The notes: generated from the sequence alone by a model not told the origin. A stretch of 48,500 bases of DNA from Xanthomonas cissicola (GCF_008801575.1 NZ_VZPL01000035.1:1-48500), one strand, 5' to 3'. Numbered from the stretch's first letter, positions 19,301-27,026 are shown. A program made the numbers and translations.

Positions 19301-20449
19301 CTGCAGGAACTGGCTGGTGCCCGTCACCGCCAGCGAACCGGATTGGGACAACGCGACCGTGTTGGTCAGGCTGAGGTTGCCGCCTACGTCCAGGTTGCCG
19401 AGGCTGCCGATCTTGTTGGCCCCGCTGAAGGTGGCACTGCCACCGATAAAGCCACCCAGGCTGCCGGCGGTGTAGATGCCGGTCTGCTGTACGCCGCGAC
19501 CGGTGCTAAGGGTGATGGCCCCGGTGCCGGCATCGATGCTGCCGCCGCCGGCGACATCGAAGCTGCCAGCGCCGGAGGCGATCAGCGACACGCTGCCGTC
19601 GGGACCAGTGGACAGCGACGACGCACGAATGGTGCCGCTGTTGTTGATGAGTCGATCGAAGATGCCTTGCGCCGCGCGCGCCTGCAGCTGGATCGCGCCG
19701 CCTGGCGCGCTCAGGGTGCCGGAATTGTCCACCGCTTCGGTGGCCAGACTCAGCTGCAGCGGCTTGTCGATCAGCACGCCGAAGCCGCCGCTTTCGAACG
19801 TCAGCGTGGCTGCGTCGGCACCGGCGAGGGTGATGTTGCCGGCGGTGGCGGTGATGGTGCCGCTGTTGGCGACCCGGCCGCCGATCAGCGTGGCCGACCC
19901 GGCCGCCGCATTGATGGTGCCGCTGTTGGAGACCAGCGCCACGGTATTGCCGCCGGCGTCGAAGACGTAGTTGCCGTTCATGAACTGGGACACGCTGGTG
20001 CCCAGCGTACTGACCACCAGGCCACCGACATTGATGTTGGCGGTGCTTCCGAGCAGCACACCGTTGCTGTTGAGCAGGAACACCTGCCCGTTGGCAGTGA
20101 GGTTGCCGAAGATCTGTGTGGGGTTGCCCCCCTGCACCAGGTTGAGTACCACCGAGGTGGTCGTTGGCTGGTTGAAGGTCATCGTCGCGGCCGAGCCGAT
20201 GTCGAACGCCGACCAGGTCAGCGCCATGCGCGAGGAGGTCTGGTCGACAACCCGGGTCGTGCCGCTGGCAGCGTTGATGGTGCCGGTGCCGCCGACGATG
20301 CTGCCGCCGGTGGGCAGCTGGTTGGCCGCCACCTGGGCCAGGCCGCTGACCGGCATGGCCATCAGCGCAGCTGCTAGCGCGAGGGCCAGCGGGCGATGAC
20401 GCAACGGGAGCGTGCGCGGCGAGGTCGCGGGATGGATGGTGGCGTGCAT
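13316..20449 (-). CDS. TpsA-type filamentous haemagglutinin-like exoprotein
   Basis: This 2377-residue exoprotein belongs to a two-partner (type Vb) secretion system. The ATG at 20449 is 11 bases after the tpsB stop; its GAGGG ribosome site touches that stop. A long signal peptide ends near GLAQVAANQ. The TPS domain follows, with TFNQPTTTSVVLNLVQGG, NPTQIFGNLTANGQVF and NSNGVLLG, as in FhaB/HMW proteins. Residues of about 380-2200 are Gly/Ala/Asn/Leu/Thr-rich beta-helix repeats with recurring units such as NDFQGAV-LTG, ALTLGTLNTG and AITQSGG. No C-terminal toxin is seen. The last 20 residues contain a CX8C pair (ACDAGDPDAVCSPE), recalling the surface-tethering loop of HMW1. A role in adhesion or biofilm is likely. 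Confidence 0.93.
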   Translation of the reverse strand: MHATIHPATSPRTLPLRHRPLALALAAALMAMPVSGLAQVAANQLPTGGSIVGGTGTINAASGTTRVVDQTSSRMALTWSAFDIGSAATMTFNQPTTTSVVLNLVQGGNPTQIFGNLTANGQVFLLNSNGVLLGSTANINVGGLVVSTLGTSVSQFMNGNYVFDAGGNTVALVSNSGTINAAAGSATLIGGRVANSGTITATAGNITLAGADAATLTFESGGFGVLIDKPLQLSLATEAVDNSGTLSAPGGAIQLQARAAQGIFDRLINNSGTIRASSLSTGPDGSVSLIASGAGSFDVAGGGSIDAGTGAITLSTGRGVQQTGIYTAGSLGGFIGGSATFSGANKIGSLGNLDVGGNLSLTNTVALSQSGSLAVTGTSQFLQSGSALSLTNGGNTFGGLLSASGNGIAVNAAGNLSIGTLNLDSNSALSLSATGALTLPTTAINTGSNNLTLASGGGLTTRAALAGTNVDLTGRGGIALAHDVTATGTLKLTATNAAITQTAGSVAATGTSTINAGTGAITLDGASNDFQGAVALTGGNTRISDSGALTLGAVNSNDLTATSNGALNLGSGRVGGALLATSNNGAITQSGTDGLTIVGTSDLTVGTGAITLNNSGNIFGDLVSATGRGISLNAAGTLSIGTLSLGNNSALSLRATGALTLPAAAINTGSANLTLSSGGSLTTRATLAGTNVDLTGTAGMTLGHDVTASGTLALTTTDSAITQTGGSVTATGTSTVSAGTGVIELDEATNDFQGVVTLTGGDTRIADTGALTLGALNTGNLIATSNGALNLGSGSVRGTLAATSGNGAISQSAGLIVDGTAILNAGSGVIALTEGNNNFRSDVSLTGTGISVVDRDDLRVSSISNGTNGAIALTAGGALTLPTQNLSTGTGALSLIANGGALSTNGSLSGGNVSLSARDGVVLNHNVTASGSLGLTATTNAIFQNAGVLDVGGLATVDAGSGAISLTGDNDFKNGLALTGRNIAVVDANDLSVVSLTNGGAGTIALTAGNSLTLPGSGLTSSDDLTLRAENGTLTLGGDLVGNAVSLFSANALTLATGIDSSTLSVSTSNGAINQTAGALRIGSTSSVNAGSGAIALGSAGNHFGGAVSLTGNDVSIRDSGALTLGTLNTGSLTATSNGALNLGSGRVAGTLAASSGNGAIGQSGGLIVDAAATLNAGSGAIALTDGSNDFQGAMRLTGAGIAVRDSNDLTLSTLTSNNGGTIALTAGGNLALPGTTLNNGSGNIDLIANHLSLSAALLGDEVSLRANSGLTLGQNITARTLSLASSNAAITQSGGALLVSGATTVDAGTGAISLLQAGNNFDSVRLTGNGIGVTDGDNLSLAALTSTGNGAVVVTAGGTLSLPSQAIAVGNSNLTLSSNGGALSTAADLGGNDVTLFGRDGLTLGHTVTANTLALRSTNAAIAQNAGALAVVGASTVDAGSASIALNGGSNRFGAGISLTGTGITVADSGNLTINALNAGANGTIALTAGGALNLSAQNLDTGTADLALIANGGSMSTGGDLRGRNVTLSARDGLTIGHTITTTDALSLSSNNTAITQTAAALNVGTTTTVNAGSGDVTLNIAGNTFNGVVNLTAGDVQIAGNVLGFGTLSTNALIANSSGALNLGRGVVRGALNGTSGNAAITQSGGLSVGGASTLNAGSGDIALTDADNDFVGAVALTGNAIAVQDRNDLSIAAVRSGANAAIALVAGGDLNLPASQIDAGTGALTLTANGGTLRTAGALRGGTVQLTGASGIALSNTVTASNALRLNSTNAAITQTGGALLVAGDTAVDAGGGAIALEAAGNDFQGVLALTGGASSVRDANALTLGTLNTGDLQVRNGSALNLGVGLVNGDLDAASNGGAVTQSGALTVTGSARIDSGGAAIALTDAGNDFQAAVSLSGGTASVRDRNALVLGNLDVDALEVASGAGLDLGQGRIGGALVARSGSAATANASTVVAQAIAVPAATAAGIAQQGALTVVGSSLLDAGTGAIVLDAADNDFQGTVQARGSSIAIVDRNDLAATAQASDALRLQAGGQLATAGTLSANAIALRGGTGVVLGHDIGGASVALSSGGAITQDAGNLRAGQLSGSAAGAVALTGSGNAIDVLGDFSAQGLDVLSNRTLLVSGRVAGGPSLRLRSGGELQLSGQLSGATSWLQAAAGIGQRAGSAITATLLSGSAGGPVALGDAAGFIDNRVVRLGDFVASNGFSFTNGGDLLLVLANGSSYSVDAGNSAMFLSVRGNLFQDGRAPLRNATGTFAATGQIGTQQNPIYVTGTGTGTQTVAAIGAPPAYFNATAVDGSLLDLAGASGFNVPASAFAGRAQSSASRTVAFVDLSASGTPYRAFGLVRPGLRLPDDQQPACDAGDPDAVCSPE
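17934..19265 (-). repeat. 666-bp tandem super-repeat inside tpsA
   Basis: Two adjacent copies (about 18600-19265 and 17934-18599) line up with an offset of 666 bp (222 codons). For example, the GTCAATGCAC block occurs at 18471 and again at 19137. In protein both copies run through ALTLP, INTGS, LAGTNVDLTG, HDVTA, ATGTST, NDFQG, ATSNGALNLGSG. The copies are diverged but clearly related. The in-frame period implies duplication of a beta-helix segment. Boundaries are approximate. Confidence 0.75.
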
Positions 20450-20460
20450 GCGCAGATCCC

Positions 20461-22143
20461 TCAAAAAGTGAAGCCGAAACGCGTGTAGATGCGGGCGTCG
20501 TCGCGTCCGTCGGAGGCATTGCGCGCGCCGGTCGGAAGCGCGGCGCTGATGCGCCATTCGAAATTGGCGTACTGCGGCAAGCGGAAGGTCAGGCCCACGC
20601 CGGCGGCATCGAAACTGGCCGGTGCCAGGCGGCCATTGGCGGCGAACACGCGGGCGTGGTCGGCGAAGACATCCAGCTCCACCAATTCGCGCCAGGGCCG
20701 GCCATTGAACGGCGATGCGGCATCGGCAAAACCGGGGGCGTCGATGTGGTATTCAAGCGCGGTGTAATACCCGCGGTCGCCCAATGCATCGGAGACCGGA
20801 TAGGCGCGCACGCTGTCCGGCCCACCGACAGCGAACTGCTCCATCGGGGTCAGCGTATCGTCGCTGTATTGGCCGTTGAACTTGAAGTACAGCCGCTGCG
20901 TGCGGGTGAGGTATTGCAGGCGCGTGTAGGCCAGCCGCGCGATGGTGAAATAGCTGTCGCGACCGGGGCTGATCTGGTCCACCGGCGCCGAGCGGTCGCG
21001 CAAGGATTGGCGCACGCTCACCTGCAGCAGATCCACACCGCGCCAGCGCAGATCGGTGCGCCGCAACGACAGGCCCAGTTCGGCGACATCGAACTGCTGG
21101 TCGGACAACTGCATGCCCAGCGCACTGAGCTTGGATTGCTCGCGCAGATAGCGCGCCGAGCCCTGCAACTGCAGCGTTTGGCTGTTGATGAATTTCCAGT
21201 CGGCGCCGGTGTAGACGATGGAGGTCGGCCCCTTCAGGCCAAGCCGGGCGAACACGCCGTTGCGCACTTCCAGCTCGCTGCGGCTGGCGCCGATCACCGC
21301 GCTCAGGCCGGACACGCTACCGATCGGCAAGCCATACGACAGCGCGCCGATCTGGCTCTGCTGCGGCGCCAGCGAATAGGCGTAGTTGGCGGCGAACACG
21401 TCGCCCAGGCCGAGCGGGCTATTCCAGGTAATGCCGGCCTGGGCGCGATAGCGGCCGGTCAGCTCGGTGCCGTAGTTGTTGCCGCCCAGGGTGATCACAT
21501 ATGGGCGGGCGGCCTCGCTGGCGACCAGCACCACGTCGGTCTCGCCTTCCTTCTGGCCGGGCTGCAATACCGACGACACCGACACCCCGGGCAGATCGCG
21601 CGCATACAGCAGCGCGGCGTCCACGTCCTGCTTGCGCAGCGGGCGGCCCTGCAGCTGGCGCAGCGGTGCCGACAAGGCGTTGCCGCGGTAGCGTGCGGCG
21701 CCCTGCACGCTGATCTGGCCGATGCGCCCTTCCAGCACGCGGATCTCGATCAGTTGATCGGGCCCCGGCGTCTGCGCCGGCAGATAGGCCGTGCTGACGA
21801 TGAAGCCGGCCTGGCGATAGGCGCGGGTGATGGCATCGGCCACCGCCTGGAGCTGGTCGAAGCGCAACGCCACCACCGGCTGGCCCTGGGCCAGCTCGGC
21901 GAAGGCAGCGTCGGCCACGGCCTGCATGCGGGGCGGGTCGATGCCGGCCTCCGGGTAGTGGCCCACATCGCGCACGCGAAAGCCGCGCACCTGCAGGGTG
22001 ACCGCATCGGTCCGGTCCTTCATGGCCGGCACCGCCGCTGCGGACTGCGCAGCAGCCGTGGCATCGGTCGGCGATTGCGCCCACGCGGGTGCGGCCAGCT
22101 GAAGGCACGCGGACACCGCCGCGGCCAGACACGTCATACGCAT
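20461..22143 (-). CDS. TpsB-type outer-membrane transporter (ShlB/FhaC/HecB family)
   Basis: The predicted product has 560 residues. After a signal peptide (residues 1-22, ending PAWAQ) comes a POTRA region, about 50-210, with IEIRVLEGRIGQISVQGAAR. The 16-strand barrel follows. AVGGPDSVRAYP corresponds to the conserved loop motif (VRGY in most members, VRAY here), and the chain ends in FGFTF with the terminal Phe of outer-membrane barrels. It should export the TpsA protein encoded 11 bp downstream. AGGGGAAA precedes the ATG at 22143. The start lies 10 bp inside the end of the upstream membrane-protein frame, so the pair is physically linked to the T6SS run. Confidence 0.93.
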   Translation of the reverse strand: MRMTCLAAAVSACLQLAAPAWAQSPTDATAAAQSAAAVPAMKDRTDAVTLQVRGFRVRDVGHYPEAGIDPPRMQAVADAAFAELAQGQPVVALRFDQLQAVADAITRAYRQAGFIVSTAYLPAQTPGPDQLIEIRVLEGRIGQISVQGAARYRGNALSAPLRQLQGRPLRKQDVDAALLYARDLPGVSVSSVLQPGQKEGETDVVLVASEAARPYVITLGGNNYGTELTGRYRAQAGITWNSPLGLGDVFAANYAYSLAPQQSQIGALSYGLPIGSVSGLSAVIGASRSELEVRNGVFARLGLKGPTSIVYTGADWKFINSQTLQLQGSARYLREQSKLSALGMQLSDQQFDVAELGLSLRRTDLRWRGVDLLQVSVRQSLRDRSAPVDQISPGRDSYFTIARLAYTRLQYLTRTQRLYFKFNGQYSDDTLTPMEQFAVGGPDSVRAYPVSDALGDRGYYTALEYHIDAPGFADAASPFNGRPWRELVELDVFADHARVFAANGRLAPASFDAAGVGLTFRLPQYANFEWRISAALPTGARNASDGRDDARIYTRFGFTF

Positions 22144-22595
22144 ACGTCCATTTCCCCTGAGACCATCCGTTGTTGCGCATGGCCGACGTGTCCCGCTGCA
22201 TAGACAGGCGCCACAGTGGCCACTGCACAGCGGGTGGCGTGTCTGACCTCGCCACTTGCTGAACGTCGATCAAACCCTGACGTACATTTATGCAATGTTA
22301 GCAAGATTATTGCGATGGTCATCACAATTACGAAGACTGCGACCACCTGACTGCGCAGTTTGCGTGTGACCCGATACCCCGAAAGCGGGCTCGTCCGAGC
22401 ATCAGACGAACTCGGCAAGGCGTTGCGCAGGGTCACCCCCTGGGTCTGCCGGGCGGCGTCCAGCACGCGCCGACGGCGTGCGCGGTATTGCTCGCGGTCG
22501 AGTTGGCCCTGCTGATGGGCCAGCGCCAGCGCCTGCAGCTGCGCATTGGCCGGGTGCGCAGCTGCAGCGGTGGGCGACGGCGGGGTAGCGCTCAT
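22134..22595 (-). CDS. Small predicted membrane protein linking ppkA to tpsB
   Basis: This 153-residue frame starts at an ATG that overlaps the ppkA stop (ATGA at 22595-22592), implying translational coupling. Residues of about 15-50 (ALALAHQQGQLDREQYRARR) look like a short SHOCT-like helical oligomerisation motif. Residues of about 84-103 (VVAVFVIVMTIAIILLTLHK) form one membrane helix. The stretch after it reads less like protein, and the true product may rely mainly on the first 105 residues. The frame ends 10 bp inside tpsB. Function is unknown; position suggests an accessory to the kinase or the export machinery. Confidence 0.65.
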   Translation of the reverse strand: MSATPPSPTAAAAHPANAQLQALALAHQQGQLDREQYRARRRRVLDAARQTQGVTLRNALPSSSDARTSPLSGYRVTRKLRSQVVAVFVIVMTIAIILLTLHKCTSGFDRRSASGEVRHATRCAVATVAPVYAAGHVGHAQQRMVSGEMDVCV

Positions 22596-25500
22596 GGCAG
22601 CTCCCGCAGCACGCGCAGGCCCACGTCCGGTTGCGCCGAGCCGTTGTCGGCACGGCTGGCCTGCACCGTGCAATCGGACCAGTAGCTGGAAAAACTTCCG
22701 CCGCGCGCCTGCACGCCTGTTCCGGTCGACACCCACTCCCAGACATTGCCGGTGAGATTGATCAGGCCCCAGGGATTGGCATCGCGTCCGCGCGCCGACA
22801 CCGGTGCGCGCGCAGCATCGCCAGCGCTGGCGTTGGGCGGCACGCAATTGCTGTCTTCGGCCTGCCGCCAGTTGCTGGCCGCCTGCGCGGCATGCAGCCA
22901 TTCGGCATCGCTGGGCAGGCGGTAACGCCAGCCGCCGCTGCCGATGGTGAGCCAGCGCAGATAGGCCTGCGCCAGGGTCAGGCTGATGTTGCGCACCGGC
23001 GCGCGCGCCAGTTCCGGGGTGGCGGCGGCCTGGGCGGTGCAGCGGCCGGTGGCCTGGCAGAACAGGTTGAAATCGGCCACCGCCACTTCGCCGCGCGACA
23101 ACGCATACGGCTTGCCGCCGGCGATGGCCGGGATCACCACCAGCATCGGCGCGCGGGTCTGCCCGAGTGTGTCGAAGCACGCCGCACCACGCCCGGCCAG
23201 GCCAGCGCAGGGATCCGGGCCGGTGGGCACCGGCGGCAGGCTGTCGGCATCGTCCACGTTGGCGGGCAATGCCGCAGCGGTGGAGGGGTCGCGCGCAGTG
23301 GTCGGGGTGGCGGCGGCAGGCCTGGCAGCGGATTTGTCGCGCGCCGGTTTTGCGCCGACGGCAGGCGTAGCTGTCCCGGTGGCGCTGCCTGGCGGCACGC
23401 TGTCGTCGGCCGGCGCATCGGCGGCGGGCGCGCGTTGCAGACGCGCCGACAACGAGCCTTCCGGCAATTGGCCGGCCGCCTTCATCTGCGCCTCCAATTG
23501 CGCCAGCGCGGTGGCATCGGTTCGATAGAGCGTCTGCAGGCGCCCGGCGAGTTGCTGGCGTTCGCTGGGCGGCAGCGCGCCAGCAGTCATCACTGCGGCG
23601 GCCACCGCATAACGGGTTTGCGCGCTGCGCAGTTCGGCGCGCTGGCCGAGCGTCTGCAACCCTTGCCTCAGCAGGTCGACCGCCTGGGCGTATCGCCCCT
23701 GTGCGAACGCATCGCCGGCGGCATTGCGATACACCTGCGAGAGCAGTTGCGGGCCTTCGCTGCGCAACAGCGGATGGCCCGGTTGCAGTGTGCGAATGCG
23801 CGCCAGTGCGTCGCGGGTCTTGCCCAGATCGTTGGCGGCGGCGGCGCGGCGCAGCGATTCGATCCGCGCGGCCAGTTCGGCCTCGGCGCTTTCGCGTGCC
23901 AGCGCTTGTTCGAACTGGTGCTCCAGCGTCTGCAGGCGCATGCGCTGGGCCAGCAGGCTGGCCGATCGCGGGGCCAGGCCCAGGCCGAAATCCACCAGCG
24001 CCTGCGCGCCAGCCAGCTGTGCGGGGTCGCTTTGTGCGGCGACCGCCGTGCTGATGGCCTCGGCCAGCGCGCTGCCCTGGCTGCTGCGCTCGGCCGCCGG
24101 CAGTGCGGCCAGTTCGGCGTCGATGCGCGCGCGCCAGGCAGGGTCGGTACTGGGGTTTGCCAGATCGGCAGCCAGCGCCGTGCGTGCGCTGTCCGCATCG
24201 CGCGGCGTGGCGGCAACCGGTGTACGTCTGACTTGCTGCTCGGCCACGCCGACCTCGGCGCTGCGCAACTGCAGGCGCAACGAGTCCGGGAAGGCTGCGC
24301 GCGCCTGTTCTACTTCGGTCCGCGCGGTGGTGAGTTGCCCGGCGGCCACCGCCTCGGCGATGGCCGCGTCCAGCCGTACTTCGAGCGCGGAATGGCGCAG
24401 CAGGCTGCTGCCCGGATCGATGCGTCGCACCTGATCGAGCGTGGCCAGCGCGTTGTCGGGCTGGGTGCGGAACAACAGCCCGGCATCGAGCTGGCGGTTG
24501 AGCGTGGTGTCGAGCGCGTTGAGGCGTTGGTTCTTTTCGCGTTCGATGGCCTGGCGGCGCGCATCCAGCGCGGGCGAATACAGCCGCAGCCGGTCGCGCA
24601 AGGCGAACACCTGCAACGCGCCGCGGTAATCGTCGCGGCCGTTGGCCGGATTCCACAGCGCGTCCAGGCGGCGCAGCAGGAAATCTTCGATGAGGTCGCT
24701 GCGGTCCATCAGCACGCGTCGGCGGTCGTCTGCGCTCAGGCTGGACAGCGCCTGCATGGCCTGGGTTTCGTCGCGGTAGTGCTGCGGGTCCTGCGCACCG
24801 AAGCGCGCGATGACCTCATCCAGATGGCGTTGATGCAGATAACGCGATGCGCCCCACCCGCCCACGCCCACCAATGCGAGTGCGGTGGCACCATAGCCGA
24901 TCATTGGCAGCGCGCGCTCGCGCAGCGGCACCTGGCGCAGGCCGTCGAGCAACTGGTCCACGCGCGTGAGCCGCTGCGCAGCCGGGAACGCTACGGCCGC
25001 GCACAAGGTGGCGTACTGGCGACGGGTCAGGCCCGGCACCGGCCGCGGGCGGCGGCCTTCGCGCAGCGCCACTTCGGCGCTGAGTTTGTCGAACGGGTGC
25101 TTGCCGGTCAGCAATTCGAAACACACGCAGCCCAGCGCGTACAGATCGTCGGCCGGTGTGGGCGCTTGGCCGCGAATCATTTCCAGGCTGGCATAGGCCG
25201 GCGTCAATGCGCCCAGCGTTGCCGCATCGAACACGGTTTGTTCGCCCGCCACCTCGGCCGCATGTTTGCCGGCGCGCGCAATGCCGAAGTCGAACACCTT
25301 GGCCACGTCATCGCGGGTGACCATGACGTTGCCGGGCTTGAAATCCGAATGCACGATGCCGGCCGCGTGCGCGCGCATCAGCGCGCGGCCCATCCCATCG
25401 ATCAGCGGCCAGGCCTGCTTGAGCGGCATGCCGTTGTAGGCCTGCTCGCGGATCAGCGTTTTCAGATCGCAACCGTCGATGTATTCCATGGTGATGAAGA

Positions 25501-26305
25501 CCAGGGTGCGATCCTTGTCGAAGTCGTACACGCGCACGATGTTGTCGTGCGCCAGTTTCTGCGAGCGGCGCGCTTCGCGCTGCAATGCGACCAGTGCGTC
25601 GGGATGGCGGCGGAATTCGTCGCTGAGCACTTTGACCGCCAGCCACGGGTCGCGGTCGCGCGCTTCCACCTTGCGTTCGTCGCGCGCCAGATACACCACG
25701 CCCATGCCGCCGCGGCCGAGTTCGCGTTCGAGCTGGAAGCGGCCCTTGAGCAGGCTGCCGACACCGGCATGATCGCCGCCGGCTGCTTCGGCCAGGTGCT
25801 GCCAGCTGGACAGGCTGGCGGTACCGGCCGTGCCAGTGCCAGTGCCAGTGCCAGTGCCGGTCTGCGTGCCGAGGTTGGGGTGCGTGGCCAGCCCCAGGCT
25901 GGTGAGGCTGGGTGCATCACCGGACACGGGCTGCGCCGGTTGCACGCGGGTGATGTCGTTTTCGGCCATGCGCGCCGGGCCCGGTTGTGGCATCACCACC
26001 GTGGCATCGTCGTCGACCACGGTTGGCGTGGGCGTTGGCTCCTGCGCTGCCGATGGCGCAGGCGCAGGCGCAATCGCAGGCGCGCGATCGCGCAACGCAT
26101 CCAGCCGGCTCACCAGGGTGGTCACGGTGGCATCGTCGAGCAGGTGCTGGCGTTGCAGCGTCCACAGCGTTTCCACCCCGGCGCGGTATTCGGCCTCCGG
26201 CACTGCAGCGCGCCTGCCCAGCGCGGCCAGGACCGCGTTGAGGTCGAGTGCGCCGCGGCGCATGGCGGTGACCAATTCGGTCACGGTGGCGGTGTCTTCG
26301 TGCAT
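22592..26305 (-). CDS. ppkA: T6SS Ser/Thr kinase PpkA (TagE) with a C-terminal FGE/SUMF1-like domain
   Basis: The predicted product has 1237 residues. Residues 1-185 form a helical head and an Ala/Pro/Thr linker that includes a Gly-Thr repeat. The kinase domain spans about 190-455: glycine loop GRGGMG (197-202), Lys225 in LAVKVL, catalytic loop HSDFKPGN (319-326, Ser in place of the usual Arg) and DFG (339-341). A membrane helix lies near 467-488. A long helical, probably periplasmic region follows. The last 230 or so residues resemble formylglycine-generating/sulfatase-modifying proteins (YRLPSDAEWLHAA, NLTGNVWEWV, ARGGSFSSYW). PpkA phosphorylates T6SS components such as the FHA protein to promote assembly, opposed by PppA encoded just upstream. 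The start is 4 bp after the pppA stop, with GGAG upstream. Confidence 0.92.
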   Translation of the reverse strand: MHEDTATVTELVTAMRRGALDLNAVLAALGRRAAVPEAEYRAGVETLWTLQRQHLLDDATVTTLVSRLDALRDRAPAIAPAPAPSAAQEPTPTPTVVDDDATVVMPQPGPARMAENDITRVQPAQPVSGDAPSLTSLGLATHPNLGTQTGTGTGTGTGTAGTASLSSWQHLAEAAGGDHAGVGSLLKGRFQLERELGRGGMGVVYLARDERKVEARDRDPWLAVKVLSDEFRRHPDALVALQREARRSQKLAHDNIVRVYDFDKDRTLVFITMEYIDGCDLKTLIREQAYNGMPLKQAWPLIDGMGRALMRAHAAGIVHSDFKPGNVMVTRDDVAKVFDFGIARAGKHAAEVAGEQTVFDAATLGALTPAYASLEMIRGQAPTPADDLYALGCVCFELLTGKHPFDKLSAEVALREGRRPRPVPGLTRRQYATLCAAVAFPAAQRLTRVDQLLDGLRQVPLRERALPMIGYGATALALVGVGGWGASRYLHQRHLDEVIARFGAQDPQHYRDETQAMQALSSLSADDRRRVLMDRSDLIEDFLLRRLDALWNPANGRDDYRGALQVFALRDRLRLYSPALDARRQAIEREKNQRLNALDTTLNRQLDAGLLFRTQPDNALATLDQVRRIDPGSSLLRHSALEVRLDAAIAEAVAAGQLTTARTEVEQARAAFPDSLRLQLRSAEVGVAEQQVRRTPVAATPRDADSARTALAADLANPSTDPAWRARIDAELAALPAAERSSQGSALAEAISTAVAAQSDPAQLAGAQALVDFGLGLAPRSASLLAQRMRLQTLEHQFEQALARESAEAELAARIESLRRAAAANDLGKTRDALARIRTLQPGHPLLRSEGPQLLSQVYRNAAGDAFAQGRYAQAVDLLRQGLQTLGQRAELRSAQTRYAVAAAVMTAGALPPSERQQLAGRLQTLYRTDATALAQLEAQMKAAGQLPEGSLSARLQRAPAADAPADDSVPPGSATGTATPAVGAKPARDKSAARPAAATPTTARDPSTAAALPANVDDADSLPPVPTGPDPCAGLAGRGAACFDTLGQTRAPMLVVIPAIAGGKPYALSRGEVAVADFNLFCQATGRCTAQAAATPELARAPVRNISLTLAQAYLRWLTIGSGGWRYRLPSDAEWLHAAQAASNWRQAEDSNCVPPNASAGDAARAPVSARGRDANPWGLINLTGNVWEWVSTGTGVQARGGSFSSYWSDCTVQASRADNGSAQPDVGLRVLRELP
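25831..25860 (-). repeat. Hexanucleotide microsatellite in the ppkA linker
   Basis: Five tandem 6-bp units (TGCCAG on the plus strand, the last reading TGCCGG) encode the Gly-Thr run at about residues 149-159 of PpkA. Copy changes stay in frame and would only alter linker length between the N-terminal head and the kinase domain. Confidence 0.85.
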
Positions 26306-26309
26306 GCAC

Positions 26310-27026
26310 TTACTCCTGCAGGCGGACGACGACGGCGGTGACGTTGTCGCGTGCCGCCCTCCCCATCGCCAACTCGAACAGACGCGCCAGCAGCGCGCGC
26401 GGATCGCCGAAGCGATGGCATTCGGCATCCAGTTCCGGGTCTGGGATTTCCTTGTTGATGCCGTCGCTGCACAACAGGAATTGCGTGCCCGGCAGGCTCG
26501 GCGTCAGCACCCAATCGACGAACAGCGGCTCCTGCGCGCCGACCGCGCGCGTGAGCACGCCGGCCGCCGCAGCACTGGCCTGCGCACCGCCAAACTGGGT
26601 GATGTCCTCGCGCACGCCATGCACGTGGTCGCGTGTGAGCTGACGCAGCGGGCCGCCGTGTTGCGCATAGATGCGGCTGTCGCCGACCCAGCCGCACAGC
26701 ATGAAATCCGGGTCGTGCACCAGCACCACTACGGTGGTGGCGATCATGTCCACACGGCGCTCGCGCGCGACCTGCAGCAGCTCGCGGTTGATCTGCGCCA
26801 GGGTGTCGTCGATGGCATCCAGGAAATCGCATAGGTCGGCCTGGCGCACCAACGCCCTCAGCCGCTGCACCAGCAACTGGCTGGCGTAGTCGCCGGCACT
26901 GTGGCCACCCAGGCCATCGGCCACCACCCACAGCCCGGCGTCTTCGCGCAGCAGCAAGGCATCTTCGTTGAGACGGCGCACCTTGCCGGTTTCGGTGTGC
27001 CCGGCCGATTGGTAGGGCGCGTTCAT
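26310..27026 (-). CDS. pppA: T6SS PP2C-family protein phosphatase PppA
   Basis: This 238-residue PP2C phosphatase starts at ATG 27026, which overlaps the tagF stop (ATGA). Metal-binding and core motifs are present: GKVRRLNEDALLL, VADGLGGHSAGDYA, CGWVGDSRIY, LLCSDGINKEI and ARDNVTAVVV. PppA removes the phosphate placed by PpkA and so switches T6SS assembly off. It lies directly upstream of ppkA, 4 bp apart. The protein is cytoplasmic, and I see no missing catalytic residue. Confidence 0.96.
   Translation of the reverse strand: MNAPYQSAGHTETGKVRRLNEDALLLREDAGLWVVADGLGGHSAGDYASQLLVQRLRALVRQADLCDFLDAIDDTLAQINRELLQVARERRVDMIATTVVVLVHDPDFMLCGWVGDSRIYAQHGGPLRQLTRDHVHGVREDITQFGGAQASAAAAGVLTRAVGAQEPLFVDWVLTPSLPGTQFLLCSDGINKEIPDPELDAECHRFGDPRALLARLFELAMGRAARDNVTAVVVRLQE

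Noticed and set aside
14391..19475. Very long open frames on the plus strand across tpsA (up to 917 residues)
   Set aside because: They lie opposite a clearly coding TPS exoprotein; their Pro/Val/Ser-rich translations have no domains or ribosome sites and reflect codon bias of the repeats.
25298..25350. PpkA as a pseudokinase because of HSD instead of HRD
   Set aside because: The catalytic Asp, the metal-binding Asn (KPGN), DFG, Lys and glycine loop are all kept, so activity is likely.
22631..26341. 1236-residue open frame opposite ppkA
   Set aside because: Antisense to an unmistakable kinase gene, with low-complexity translation and no start signals.
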